This document shows, one piece after another, positions 18,483 to 26,047 of a stretch of 64,000 nt of DNA. The DNA is from Lentilactobacillus curieae. GTDB lineage: Bacteria > Bacillota > Bacilli > Lactobacillales > Lactobacillaceae. The DNA lies in the NCBI RefSeq assembly GCF_000785105.2, contig NZ_CP018906.1, forward strand, positions 1,054,001 through 1,118,000. Direction: 5' to 3'. Each line of letters opens with the position of its first letter. The first letter of the stretch is position 1. A program made the translations under genes and the position numbers. Under the pieces are notes generated by a model, which was not told where the DNA came from, did not search any database, and saw only the letters and a program-made list of their open reading frames with translations.

Positions 18483-18717
18483 ATCGACGTAATGAGAAAT
18501 TGCAAAAACTCAGCTAAGAGAATCACGATTGGTGGAAAGTGATGTGGGTAATTGCTTGGAATCATTACATTAACCCATTAGATCGGTGAGCTAGATTTAG
18601 TTAGCTGATCTCGGAAATGCCCGTTAAAGCGTACCCAGAGTGAGCAGATAGTGTGCTTAAAAAGGTGGTACCGCGGCAAAAAGTCGTCCTTTACGAATGT
18701 AGAGGGCGACTTTTTTT
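18483..18717 (+). ncRNA. T-box riboswitch leader, probably leucine-sensing
   Basis: The T-box core AAAGGTGGTACCGCG (18661-18675) is followed by a terminator (AGTCGTCCT 18682-18690 with AGGGCGACT 18703-18711, then T7). The antiterminator AAAGG/CCTTT with GCGGC/GTCGT competes with it in the normal way. The UGGU bulge fits a tRNA ending ACCA. Stem I is visible: CAGCTAA (18511-18517) pairs with TTAGCTG (18601-18607), and TCAC with GTGA above. The specifier strand GCTAGATTTAG (18590-18600) offers CTA (18591-18593) or TTA (18597-18599), both leucine codons; ATT (Ile) is also present but less well placed. The amino acid is an inference. Confidence 0.9.
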
Positions 18718-18757
18718 ATCGGGTTTCTGGTGATGAAAAATTGAAAGGATGATTTTA

Positions 18758-19753
18758 ATGAAATATACAGTATTGGGTGCAGGAGCAATGGGACTTCGTT
18801 ACGGAGTTCTTCTCCAAGAAGCGGGTTACGATGTGGATTTTGTTGATACTTGGGAACCTCAAGTAAATACAATTCACGAACAAAACGGGGTATATGTTTC
18901 CCGTGACGGTCAGGATAAACATTTAGTTCCGGTTAATATTTATTTTCCAGAGGATTACGAAGGTGATCCAGATGTGTTAATTGTATTTACTAAGCAATAC
19001 GGATTAGCGGATATGTTGGAGCGTTGCTCACGTTTCTTCAATGATCGTCAGTATGTAGTTACTTGCATGAACGGAATGGGCCATATTGAGAAGTTAAATC
19101 AATACTTCGCTAAGGAAAAAGTTCTTGGCGGAACTGCTTTGATTGGAACGGTGTTGAATAAGGCTGGGGACGTTGACTTTATTGGTAAAAAAGGCGCTGG
19201 TTCAATGAACATCGCGAACGAAACTGAAGTTCCTGACGAAATGACCCATAAAATCGTTGAGGAATTCCAAAATGCCAATCTCAATCCCAATTTAACAACT
19301 AACTTTATGGGAACTTTGATGGCTAAAGTAGTCTTTAACTCAGTAATCAATACTCTATGTACTATGTTCAAAATCAGAATGGGCGAATTTATCCAATCTG
19401 ACGTTGCTAAGAAGCTTGGGGTACAATTAATCGATGAGGCGTTTGATGTGTGCGAGAGAGCTGGAATTACGCTCCTAAACACAAGGGAAGAAGAATGGCA
19501 GACAGTTCAAACTGTAAGTGAAGTATCAAACCCACTTCACTTCCCATCAATGTATCAAGATATTTCAAAACAACGCCCAACAGAAGTCGATTACATCAAC
19601 GGATACATTTATGAACTAGGAACTAAGTACCATTACGAGGCGAAAACTCATGACTTCCTGAGAAACTTAGTTCATTTGGCAGAATTTTCAGACAAGTTCG
19701 ATGTGGATGCGTACGTAAAATCTGTGAGATCTGCCGATAAGACAACGGTATAA
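18758..19753 (+). CDS. ketopantoate-reductase-family D-2-hydroxyacid dehydrogenase
   Basis: A 331-residue NAD(P)H-dependent reductase of the ApbA/PanE family. The Rossmann start KYTVLGAGAMGLRYG (residues 2-16) and the C-terminal helical domain with FNSVINTL give the standard two-domain layout. Family members either reduce ketopantoate to pantoate or, as shown for the lactococcal PanE, reduce branched-chain 2-keto acids to D-2-hydroxy acids. Control by a T-box that probably senses leucine, and absence of pan genes nearby, favour the second role: disposing of ketoisocaproate and recycling NADH when leucine changes. That assignment is inference. ATG 18758 is chosen because AAAGG precedes it by nine bases. 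Confidence 0.8.
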   Translation: MKYTVLGAGAMGLRYGVLLQEAGYDVDFVDTWEPQVNTIHEQNGVYVSRDGQDKHLVPVNIYFPEDYEGDPDVLIVFTKQYGLADMLERCSRFFNDRQYVVTCMNGMGHIEKLNQYFAKEKVLGGTALIGTVLNKAGDVDFIGKKGAGSMNIANETEVPDEMTHKIVEEFQNANLNPNLTTNFMGTLMAKVVFNSVINTLCTMFKIRMGEFIQSDVAKKLGVQLIDEAFDVCERAGITLLNTREEEWQTVQTVSEVSNPLHFPSMYQDISKQRPTEVDYINGYIYELGTKYHYEAKTHDFLRNLVHLAEFSDKFDVDAYVKSVRSADKTTV

Positions 19754-19856
19754 AACTTGCGGTAGTCTGTATGTTGATTACTGCATTTAATCGTTAACAT
19801 AGAACATTTGTCTCATGAGTCCTTAGGGACTACACATAGGAATAACGGTACAAAAA

Positions 19857-19903
19857 AACAAGGTAGCTACGATGTTTTCATCATCATGGCTACCTTGTTT
19901 TTT
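19857..19903 (+). terminator. terminator of the panE-type gene
   Basis: AACAAGGTAGC pairs with GCTACCTTGTT with an inner GATG/CATC stem, followed by six T. The A-rich 5' flank could also let it act on the other strand. Confidence 0.85.
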
Positions 19904-19924
19904 GATAATTGATAAAAAAGGGTA

Positions 19925-19951
19925 CAAAAAAACCAGTGATTGCTCACTGGT
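19925..19951 (-). terminator. terminator of the cold shock gene
   Basis: ACCAGTGA (19932-19939) and TCACTGGT (19944-19951) form an 8-bp stem with a TTGC loop; on the - strand seven U follow. Confidence 0.85.
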
Positions 19952-19965
19952 TAAAAGCTGTTGAA

Positions 19966-20166
19966 TTATTCAACAACGTTAACGTTAGCAGCTTGTGGTC
20001 CACGGTCGCTGTCTTCAACGTCAAGAGTAACTTTTTGGCCTTCGTCTAATGACTTGAAGCCGTCTTTTTGGATAGCTGAGAAGTGAACGAAAACGTCACC
20101 GTCGTCAGTAGTAATAAATCCGTAACCTTTGTCAGCGTTGAACCATTTAACAGTACCTTGTTTCAT
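19966..20166 (-). CDS. csp: cold shock protein
   Basis: A 66-residue single-domain RNA chaperone that binds single-stranded nucleic acid and helps translation in the cold. The RNA-binding motifs RNP1 (KGYGFI) and RNP2 (VFVHFS) are intact, and the length is exactly that of the CspA/CspB family. A consensus promoter lies about 130 bases before the start codon, so the mRNA has a long 5' leader, as cold shock genes usually do. It is a single-gene unit with its own terminator. Which csp paralogue it is cannot be told. Confidence 0.97.
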   Translation of the reverse strand: MKQGTVKWFNADKGYGFITTDDGDVFVHFSAIQKDGFKSLDEGQKVTLDVEDSDRGPQAANVNVVE

Positions 20167-20330
20167 AATTATGAAACCTCCTTGCGCTCTTGCGCGATAA
20201 AAAATTGTTAATGTATCTAGTTGAACGTAATTCCAAGGAAGTTATTTCATAATACTATAAAACAAGACCTTAAAAATCGAAACCTAAAACACATTGACTA
20301 TAATATACCAACCGGCTCGAAATATGTCAA
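20167..20330 (-). promoter_or_regulatory. promoter and long 5' leader of the cold shock gene
   Basis: On the - strand a perfect -35 TTGACA (20325-20330) is 17 bases from -10 TATATT (20302-20307). The resulting leader of about 130 bases ends in a small hairpin GCGC-AAGA-GCGC (20184-20195) directly before the AAGGAGG (20177-20182 region). Such a leader could gate translation by temperature, as in other csp mRNAs; this is inference. Confidence 0.75.
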
Positions 20331-20534
20331 TTAAAATCCCCTGAATATGATAATTCTCTTGAAATAGTTTCTTAGTGTTCCACAGGCATAACTTTTAGCT
20401 GATTGTTTGCCATAGAAACTGTAAAGGCTTTTCACACGATGACATCTCTAATATCAAATAGTTAACAGATGTGTTATTACTATGAGATGAATCTGCACAA
20501 TCGTTAGCCAAATAGAGTGCTAATTATAACCGAT

Positions 20535-20577
20535 TTCAACTAATTATGAGTGAATATCCCTTTAATAATTAGTTGAA
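20535..20577. repeat. 13-bp perfect inverted repeat in a long intergenic gap
   Basis: The gap from 20331 to 20634 has no convincing gene. Within it TTCAACTAATTAT (20535-20547) and ATAATTAGTTGAA (20565-20577) are perfect inverted copies, 17 bases apart. No U-tract follows on either strand, so it is not an obvious terminator. It may be a relic element end or a binding site. Confidence 0.5.
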
Positions 20578-20591
20578 TTTCACAAAACACT

Positions 20592-20626
20592 AAAAAAGAG
20601 CCACGGTGTTAAAACATCATGGCCCC
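20592..20626 (-). terminator. terminator of the OsmC-YczE unit
   Basis: On the - strand GGCCATGATG pairs with CACCGTGGCTC (imperfect) and is followed by six U. Confidence 0.75.
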
Positions 20627-20634
20627 TTAATTGA

Positions 20635-21315
20635 TTATCTTGATTTGTAACTTTGAATCTTATTAAAAATCTTTTTGTTAACGTTGTCGTTCCAGAATTC
20701 AATCAGTGGACCAGTGAAGAAGGCAATGATAATGGTAACAAACCCAAATGGACCACCAACGAAGAAGGCGATTGCCATGAAGATGATGTCTTGAATAATT
20801 CTAACGACACGGTAACGAACGTGGAACCATTCTGACAAGATTGGAGCAACACCATCGTATGGAGCAACCCCGATTTGAGCCATCATGTACATTGAAGCAC
20901 CAAATGTGAAGATGATTAAGCCAATCAAGGCATTAACGATTTGTAGTGGTAGCGAATGAACGGTACCGAAGACTGATGAGTAAATCCCAGAGAAAAATTG
21001 AATTTCGTAACCTACTAACACCATGTTTAATACGGTACCAATTCCGATCATCTTACGGTTGGCGAATACCACAAACAGGAAGATGATTAGGTTCATTATT
21101 AGTTGGAAGTTACCCAGACCCATGTGGAGTAAGTTACTAAAACCGATGTTAACACCAGTAAATGGATCCATTCCTAAGTTAGCTGCCTGCAAAAAACTTT
21201 CACCCATTGAAAGGATTAAAATCCCTACGAATGACATGATTGTTTTGTTTGTTAAAATAACTGCTTTATCCCTCTTTGCAACCGGTTGCATTTTTACGTC
21301 CATATCCTTGTCCAT
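20635..21315 (-). CDS. YczE/YitT-like integral membrane protein
   Basis: A 226-residue protein with about five to six membrane helices of the YczE/YyaS/YitT group. Features that fit are the segment SFLQAANLGMDPFTGVNIG near the first helix pair and its echo YMMAQIGVAPYDGVAPI later, an internal repeat typical of the group. Function is not established. The ATG at 21315 is preferred because the ATG four codons earlier overlaps the AAGGATG ribosome binding site. It is 14 bases downstream of the OsmC gene and surely co-transcribed with it. Confidence 0.75.
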   Translation of the reverse strand: MDKDMDVKMQPVAKRDKAVILTNKTIMSFVGILILSMGESFLQAANLGMDPFTGVNIGFSNLLHMGLGNFQLIMNLIIFLFVVFANRKMIGIGTVLNMVLVGYEIQFFSGIYSSVFGTVHSLPLQIVNALIGLIIFTFGASMYMMAQIGVAPYDGVAPILSEWFHVRYRVVRIIQDIIFMAIAFFVGGPFGFVTIIIAFFTGPLIEFWNDNVNKKIFNKIQSYKSR

Positions 21316-21329
21316 TTTTTGTACCATCC

Positions 21330-21749
21330 TTATCGTTTTATCTCAATTGCCATCTCGACTGCATCTTCCAAAGTTTTGTGGACGGTGCATCTGTGAATGA
21401 CCTCTTCGACAAAATTTTGTTGTTCATCGCTACTTAAATTGGTTTTACAATCAACTATAATATTGATTTTTGAAATTTTTGAAGACTTATCTGGAAAAAC
21501 GGTTGTCTCACCAGAAACGTCAACATCAAATTTCTCAATCTCGAGGTTGTCCATTCGGCGTGCAAGAATACTTGCAGTTGCTCCAAAGCAAGCGCCAATC
21601 GAGCCTAATAGGTATTCGATTGGAGTAGGACCAGCATCTGTCCCATGAACTTTGGTGGGGCGGTCTGCGGTGAACTCGTGGTTACCAGCAGTGGTAATGG
21701 TTTTTGCACCAACGTTTTGATATGCTGTATGCACTGAATAACTTGCCAT
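21330..21749 (-). CDS. OsmC-family peroxiredoxin
   Basis: A 139-residue OsmC/Ohr-family thiol peroxidase that reduces organic hydroperoxides. The two conserved cysteines are in GACFGAT (about residue 53) and HRCTVH (about residue 120), with the TPIEYLLGSIGAC helix between the usual strands. The start follows GGAGGT. It is the first gene of a two-gene unit with the YczE-like membrane protein. The active-site arrangement is closer to general OsmC-like proteins than to Ohr, but substrate preference cannot be decided from sequence. Confidence 0.88.
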   Translation of the reverse strand: MASYSVHTAYQNVGAKTITTAGNHEFTADRPTKVHGTDAGPTPIEYLLGSIGACFGATASILARRMDNLEIEKFDVDVSGETTVFPDKSSKISKINIIVDCKTNLSSDEQQNFVEEVIHRCTVHKTLEDAVEMAIEIKR

Positions 21750-21839
21750 TAGGATTAACCTCCGTTTATAGTTTATATGAGGATTTTACAACAAATCTAG
21801 ACCAATGAAAACCCATTCATTTTGGTGGAGGTAATAAAA

Positions 21840-22529
21840 ATGAAGACCCAAATATTGGTTTCACACCCGCAAATCAGGGATTCGGGCACCCAAAAGTTCT
21901 TAGAAACCACCGTAAAATTTTTTCAAAATATTTTTTTCGAACCAATTGATATTGAATATCCAGATGGAAATATCGATGTTGAAAAAGAGCAGGAGCGTTT
22001 AAAACGAGCTGATCGCATCATTTTTCAGTTTCCAATGTACTGGTATCAATCTCCTGATAGTTTAAGTAAGTACATGCAAACCGTATTTACTAGGAAATTT
22101 GTTGAAGCACAGAAAGCACTAGCAGGAAAAGAACTTGGTGTGGTTGTTACTACGGGCGATTCACTGTCTCAGTTTCGGTTAGGAGGTAGTGAAAACTTTA
22201 CCATTTCCGAACTGATGGCTCCATACGCTGCGTTTGCACATAAAGCGGGAATGAAGTTCTTACCCGTATTTCCAATTGAACAGTTTGCATATTTAGATGA
22301 GCCACAAAAAGCTAAACTAGTTGGGGATTATGCTATGTATGTTGGGGCTAAGCAGCCACTAACGTTGGATAACCAAACTAGTTGGATCGTCGAACAATTA
22401 AATGCAATTGCTGAAGGCAACAATAATAAAGAGGCCATCAATCTGATTATCGATTCTATTAATAGTAGAAAAGATAAGATTGACGACCTCAAGATGAACA
22501 TTAAGATGATTCGTGACGAGGAGGAATAG
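21840..22529 (+). CDS. flavodoxin-fold NAD(P)H oxidoreductase
   Basis: A 229-residue protein of the flavodoxin-2 (NQO1/KefF/MdaB) family, FMN- or FAD-dependent two-electron quinone reductases. The family marks are LVSHPQ at the phosphate loop, FQFPMYWYQSPDSLSKYMQ (about residues 64-82) and GKELGVVVTTGDS. The last 35 residues, rich in Asp, Lys and Met, are an added helical or coiled-coil tail beyond the usual 180-190 residues. ATG 21840 follows GGAGGT by nine bases. A 59-residue gene starts two bases after its stop codon and is probably translationally coupled, which suggests a partner for the tail. Confidence 0.85.
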   Translation: MKTQILVSHPQIRDSGTQKFLETTVKFFQNIFFEPIDIEYPDGNIDVEKEQERLKRADRIIFQFPMYWYQSPDSLSKYMQTVFTRKFVEAQKALAGKELGVVVTTGDSLSQFRLGGSENFTISELMAPYAAFAHKAGMKFLPVFPIEQFAYLDEPQKAKLVGDYAMYVGAKQPLTLDNQTSWIVEQLNAIAEGNNNKEAINLIIDSINSRKDKIDDLKMNIKMIRDEEE

Positions 22530-22531
22530 TA

Positions 22532-22711
22532 ATGGATGATGAACAAAAGTGGTTATTAGACCAGCTTGATCAATTACAGTCAGAGACGACCTCGTTTATT
22601 GAAAAGTCATTATTTGATACTACAAAACGAATTATTGTCCAGCAGGGAAAGCGGATTGAACAACATGAAGGTGAATTAGATGGTCGTATTTGGAATCCGG
22701 GCAAGTGGTAA
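22532..22711 (+). CDS. 59-residue protein coupled to the flavodoxin-fold enzyme
   Basis: The ATG at 22532 follows a strong AGGAGG and lies two bases after the stop of the oxidoreductase gene. The frame runs MDDEQKWLLDQL to RIWNPGKW with 59 residues, mostly charged and helix-forming, without Cys, signal peptide or membrane segment. Its stop codon abuts the stop of the convergent thiD gene with no base between. The coupling suggests that it works with the upstream enzyme, perhaps by binding its helical tail; function is unknown. Confidence 0.75.
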   Translation: MDDEQKWLLDQLDQLQSETTSFIEKSLFDTTKRIIVQQGKRIEQHEGELDGRIWNPGKW

Positions 22712-23518
22712 TTATTCTTTTGGTGCCCAGTGATTGATTGGCCCAAATTTGTGACCAACAAAGATTTCGTTTTCAATTGCTTCGTTAACAAACTTTTTGG
22801 CAATGGTAATTGCTGTCTTAATATCTGTGCCTTTGGCGATTTCGGCAGCAATGCATGCTGAGAGACTGTCACCAGTTCCGTTTACTCGGGTAGTATCATG
22901 GAAGGTGTCGTGTAGGAAAAAGCCTTCGCCAGATTCAAGCAGTACGTAATCAGATACCTGTTTTTGATCTGAATTATCATGCCGGCCTTTTAACACTACG
23001 TTTTTGGCACCCAATTGTTGCAATTTGTGAGCAGCTTCTTCCGTGTCCTGCTCATTGTTGATTTCCATCTCAGCTAGTTTTTGGGTTTCAAAAAAGTTAG
23101 GTGTAATTACGGTGGCAAGTGGAATTAATTTATCCCTAAGCGTTTTGTACGCACTTTCTTCTAGTAGTACGTTACCATGTTTAGTGGTGATAACCGGATC
23201 AACAACTAGTGGTCCAAAGTCATACTTGGTATAGTTTTTGACCACATCCAAAATAAGTTCAGAGTCAGATAACATTCCAGTTTTGCTAGCCTTGATGTGA
23301 TAATCATCTGCAAGTGCCTTAAACTCGTTATCAATAAAGCTAGTTGGTAAATTGACGGAGTCATGAATTCCGTAACTGTTACCAGCTACTGCAGCGGTCA
23401 TTACAGAAGCTCCGTACACACCTCTTCTAAAGAAGGTATGTAAGTCAGCTTGCATACCTGCGCTTCCGTCACTGTCTGAGCCTGCAATCGTTAATGCTTG
23501 TGGATATTGTTCTGCCAT
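22712..23518 (-). CDS. thiD: hydroxymethylpyrimidine/pyridoxine kinase
   Basis: A 268-residue ribokinase-fold kinase that phosphorylates hydroxymethylpyrimidine (phosphate) for thiamine, or pyridoxine/pyridoxal for vitamin B6 salvage. The motifs AGSDSDGSAGMQAD (residues 12-25), VVDPVI and the anion hole NGTGDSLSA with catalytic Asp are intact. In lactic acid bacteria this family often salvages B6 (PdxK); no thiamine genes adjoin, so the substrate is open. The start follows GAGGTG. Monocistronic on this strand. Confidence 0.88.
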   Translation of the reverse strand: MAEQYPQALTIAGSDSDGSAGMQADLHTFFRRGVYGASVMTAAVAGNSYGIHDSVNLPTSFIDNEFKALADDYHIKASKTGMLSDSELILDVVKNYTKYDFGPLVVDPVITTKHGNVLLEESAYKTLRDKLIPLATVITPNFFETQKLAEMEINNEQDTEEAAHKLQQLGAKNVVLKGRHDNSDQKQVSDYVLLESGEGFFLHDTFHDTTRVNGTGDSLSACIAAEIAKGTDIKTAITIAKKFVNEAIENEIFVGHKFGPINHWAPKE

Positions 23519-23583
23519 TGTTAATCACCTCAACTGGTTTATTTGACTATAAATCGTACCACAATTGGGTTTTAAATGTTAGT

Positions 23584-23613
23584 TTGATTTTTCTGGGTCA
23601 GTTGTAGTACAAT
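23584..23613 (+). promoter_or_regulatory. promoter of the 40-residue basic protein gene
   Basis: A -35 TTGATT (23584-23589) and -10 TACAAT (23608-23613) lie 18 bases apart, about 55 bases before the start codon. Confidence 0.55.
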
Positions 23614-23667
23614 ATTAAAGTCTATTGAAGTTATGAGAATTATTAAAGTTTATAAGGAGAGTTCACA

Positions 23668-23790
23668 ATGCGTAAATGTCATCCAAATGGCGTTCAAGGA
23701 CGTCGTCCAATTAACCAAAAGAACGATGCAAAACGTAACAAACAAATTGCTGACCTTCAAAGATTCTTGAAGTCAAAGCCAGCTAAGTAG
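23668..23790 (+). CDS. 40-residue basic protein, unknown
   Basis: ATG 23668 follows AAGGAGAG by seven bases. The 40 residues run from MRKCHPNGVQGRRP to FLKSKPAK, with 11 Lys/Arg and one Cys-His pair at positions 4-5. It has its own promoter and a downstream terminator, so it is likely a real small gene. The basic charge suggests RNA or ribosome contact. No family is recognised. Confidence 0.65.
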   Translation: MRKCHPNGVQGRRPINQKNDAKRNKQIADLQRFLKSKPAK

Positions 23791-23842
23791 TTTTTACTTG
23801 CTAGTTCAAAAAGGGGTGAAACATGAGTTTTGCCTTTAATAA

Positions 23843-23893
23843 GATAAGCCAGGTTTTCCACAAATTCGTGGAGAGCTTGGCTTATTTTTTTAT
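23843..23893. terminator. terminator shared by the small gene and the MFS gene
   Basis: ATAAGCCA pairs with TTGGCTTAT, with a second inner stem CCAC/GTGG, and T7 follows on the + strand. Its 3' end overlaps the stop of the convergent MFS gene by a few bases. Confidence 0.8.
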
Positions 23894-25206
23894 ATTCTAG
23901 TATGTTTCAAATCATTCTTTATATCTCTTATCAACAAAGGAGTTAGCAGCACAACATAGATAAATAGTAGTGCCCCAGTTCCAATGAAAATATATGCTCC
24001 ATTACTGAAAACTTTAAAAGCAAACATAAATATTATTGATCCTAGTGGGGAAATACAAGTTATCAGCGACGTGAATGTCGACATTACCCGTCCAAGTAAA
24101 TACGTCGGAATTGTTAATTGCATATAAACTGAGGTGGAAATGTTTAGAACAGAATTAAAGGCTCCCATAATTGCCAATGAACAGGAACAAAGTACTGTGA
24201 ATGAGAACGCTGCGGTGTAAGTTAAAGTGTAAATTCCGATTAGAAACATTACCAAGCTAGTAATTATGAGAGGAGTAATGATTTTTCCTAATAAATGTTT
24301 CTGACTCGGGAAGATGCTCAATAGAATGCTTCCGGTTAATATTCCTGCCGAAAAGAGTCCATCTATTACTCCTACCACTGAATTACCTGCATGGAGATGG
24401 TGGATGATTGTGTAGGGAAGTCCAACTGTGACTGCAACAAATAAAAAGTTAATCATACAGCCTACTAAAATAAAATCCCTCATGATTTTACGAGTGGTAA
24501 TGTAATTTAAGCCTTCCTTGAATTCTTTAATTTGACCAACTATGGAATTATTAATATTTGGATTTATGTTTAAATTAGACGGTTGGTAATGAAACTTCAT
24601 TGAGATAGTCAGTCCAAGCCAAATGAGTGATACGATAACTGAAATCAATATGAACACATCGAACCGTACTACGGAGTAAAGTGCAACACCAACAATTGGA
24701 GCTAACACAGAAGACATGGCTGACGCAGATTGATTTAAAGATCCCAGACGGGGGATGAAGTTTTGATTAACTAGTTCTTTGACAGATGCAGTGTATGTAG
24801 TGGTTGAAAAGCTGTTAGTAGTTGAAATGATAGTTAGTAATAATATTACTGGAATCAGTTTAGAAAAACCTGAAAAGTAATTAATTATTAATCCAAATAA
24901 AATTAGGGTAGCAATTTTTATTAGTGAGCAAATAATTAAAATTTGCTTATGAGGATATCTATCTGTGATAGTGCCGACTGGAATCATCGCAAGGAGACTG
25001 ACAATGGGAGTGATAGCTGATTCAATTCCAAACGCAATAGGAGAGTTTGTGGTTCGTAGTAGCATTAAACCAAGAGCAAGAGAGAACATGTTACTACTAA
25101 ATGAGTTGAAAAGATTACCGATAATTTCTTTTAACATCTGGACTTTGGATTCCGCCTCTGTAATCGTCTGAGGATAATCATTGATTGCTTCTAATTTTTT
25201 TGTCAT
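23890..25206 (-). CDS. MFS transporter
   Basis: A 438-residue major facilitator with about 12 membrane helices. The loop between helices 2 and 3 reads GTITDRYPHKQ, the MFS A-motif, and the overall layout (long first half, charged loop near residues 205-225, second half) is that of the MdrA/macrolide-efflux-like group, which export drugs or other small molecules. The ATG at 25206 is preferred over a GTG three codons earlier that overlaps the AGGTG ribosome binding site. It is divergent from a winged-helix regulator, a common arrangement for locally controlled efflux pumps. The substrate is unknown. Confidence 0.85.
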   Translation of the reverse strand: MTKKLEAINDYPQTITEAESKVQMLKEIIGNLFNSFSSNMFSLALGLMLLRTTNSPIAFGIESAITPIVSLLAMIPVGTITDRYPHKQILIICSLIKIATLILFGLIINYFSGFSKLIPVILLLTIISTTNSFSTTTYTASVKELVNQNFIPRLGSLNQSASAMSSVLAPIVGVALYSVVRFDVFILISVIVSLIWLGLTISMKFHYQPSNLNINPNINNSIVGQIKEFKEGLNYITTRKIMRDFILVGCMINFLFVAVTVGLPYTIIHHLHAGNSVVGVIDGLFSAGILTGSILLSIFPSQKHLLGKIITPLIITSLVMFLIGIYTLTYTAAFSFTVLCSCSLAIMGAFNSVLNISTSVYMQLTIPTYLLGRVMSTFTSLITCISPLGSIIFMFAFKVFSNGAYIFIGTGALLFIYVVLLTPLLIRDIKNDLKHTRI

Positions 25207-25232
25207 CACAATCACCTATAAAACAATTTTAT

Positions 25233-25303
25233 CGTTTAAAAATATTTTAACGTTATCATAAACTTATCCGTTTGATATTATTTTGTCAAGAGTCTATTAT
25301 AAT
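25233..25303. promoter_or_regulatory. divergent control region, MFS gene and regulator
   Basis: On the + strand -35 TTGATA (25272-25277) is 17 bases from -10 TATTAT (25295-25300); a second TATAAT overlaps at 25298. The imperfect palindrome CGTTTAAAAATATTTTAACG (25233-25252) sits between this promoter and the MFS start and is a candidate operator. Binding is inference. Confidence 0.45.
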
Positions 25304-25318
25304 TTCGAGGTGAAACAA

Positions 25319-25894
25319 ATGAGCGTAAAAAGAGTGTCTGAGTTTGCTAAATTGATGAGTGATGAAAAAATAGTACTAATTCTAAAAGTGACAAATGTTT
25401 CTGAAGGAGTAACCGCAAAAAAGATATCTGAGAAGGCAGGAGTGCCAGTTAGCCAGTTGTATTATAAAATTAAGAAATTGGTTGACGCGGGGCTTTTAGA
25501 AATTGTAAACGTTAAGAGCGTTAAAAATTTACAAGAATACTATTATTCAAGTGCAGGATTTAGAGATGCAAACCAAGAATTTGATGGAAATGAAATGGAC
25601 GTTTCAGCAGCTTGGGTTGCAGACCATAGCGATGAAGTTGCTCAGTGGCTGTTGTATACAAATCAACGGTTTTTAGATTCTTTGCAATACGATACTAAGA
25701 TGTATGGTAAGGCAACGGATTATAAACAGCAGATTCATAGTTCTTATCTAACCGATACTGCTCAACTCAGTAAGGAAGCGGAAGATAAGCTGTTTAATGA
25801 CGTCCGAAAGTTATTACAGGACGCTGAGAAAAATGATAAAGGTAAGGATAAGCAGACGATTAACTTTATTTTTGAAAAGTGGATGGAAAGATAA
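25319..25894 (+). CDS. winged-helix (ArsR-like) transcriptional regulator
   Basis: A 191-residue regulator. Residues 1-80 form an ArsR/HTH_20-like winged helix: KLMSDEKIVLILKV, then KKISEKAGVPVSQLYYKIKKLVDAGLLEIV as recognition helix and wing. The C-terminal 110 residues are helical and charged and probably bind a ligand or mediate dimerisation. ATG 25319 follows GAGGTG. It is divergent from the MFS gene and is most likely its regulator. No metal-binding Cys cluster is seen, so it is unlikely to be a metal sensor. Confidence 0.8.
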   Translation: MSVKRVSEFAKLMSDEKIVLILKVTNVSEGVTAKKISEKAGVPVSQLYYKIKKLVDAGLLEIVNVKSVKNLQEYYYSSAGFRDANQEFDGNEMDVSAAWVADHSDEVAQWLLYTNQRFLDSLQYDTKMYGKATDYKQQIHSSYLTDTAQLSKEAEDKLFNDVRKLLQDAEKNDKGKDKQTINFIFEKWMER

Positions 25895-25962
25895 GGCTGA
25901 AGAGGTGGAACTTATCTCTGGTTAGCTGTTAATTCGTGACAGACAGGGATTTAAGCGTGAAA

Positions 25963-26000
25963 AAATGAGCTATGATGTATCAACATCGTAGCTCATTTTA
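25963..26000. terminator. bidirectional terminator between the regulator and ktrA
   Basis: ATGAGCTA with GATGT pairs with ACATC and TAGCTCAT around a short loop; TTTT follows on the + strand and a U-rich stretch on the - strand. Confidence 0.8.
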
Positions 26001-26047
26001 ATTTAAAAATTTATATTCACTGTCTGATAGTTACTTTTTAATAAAAT

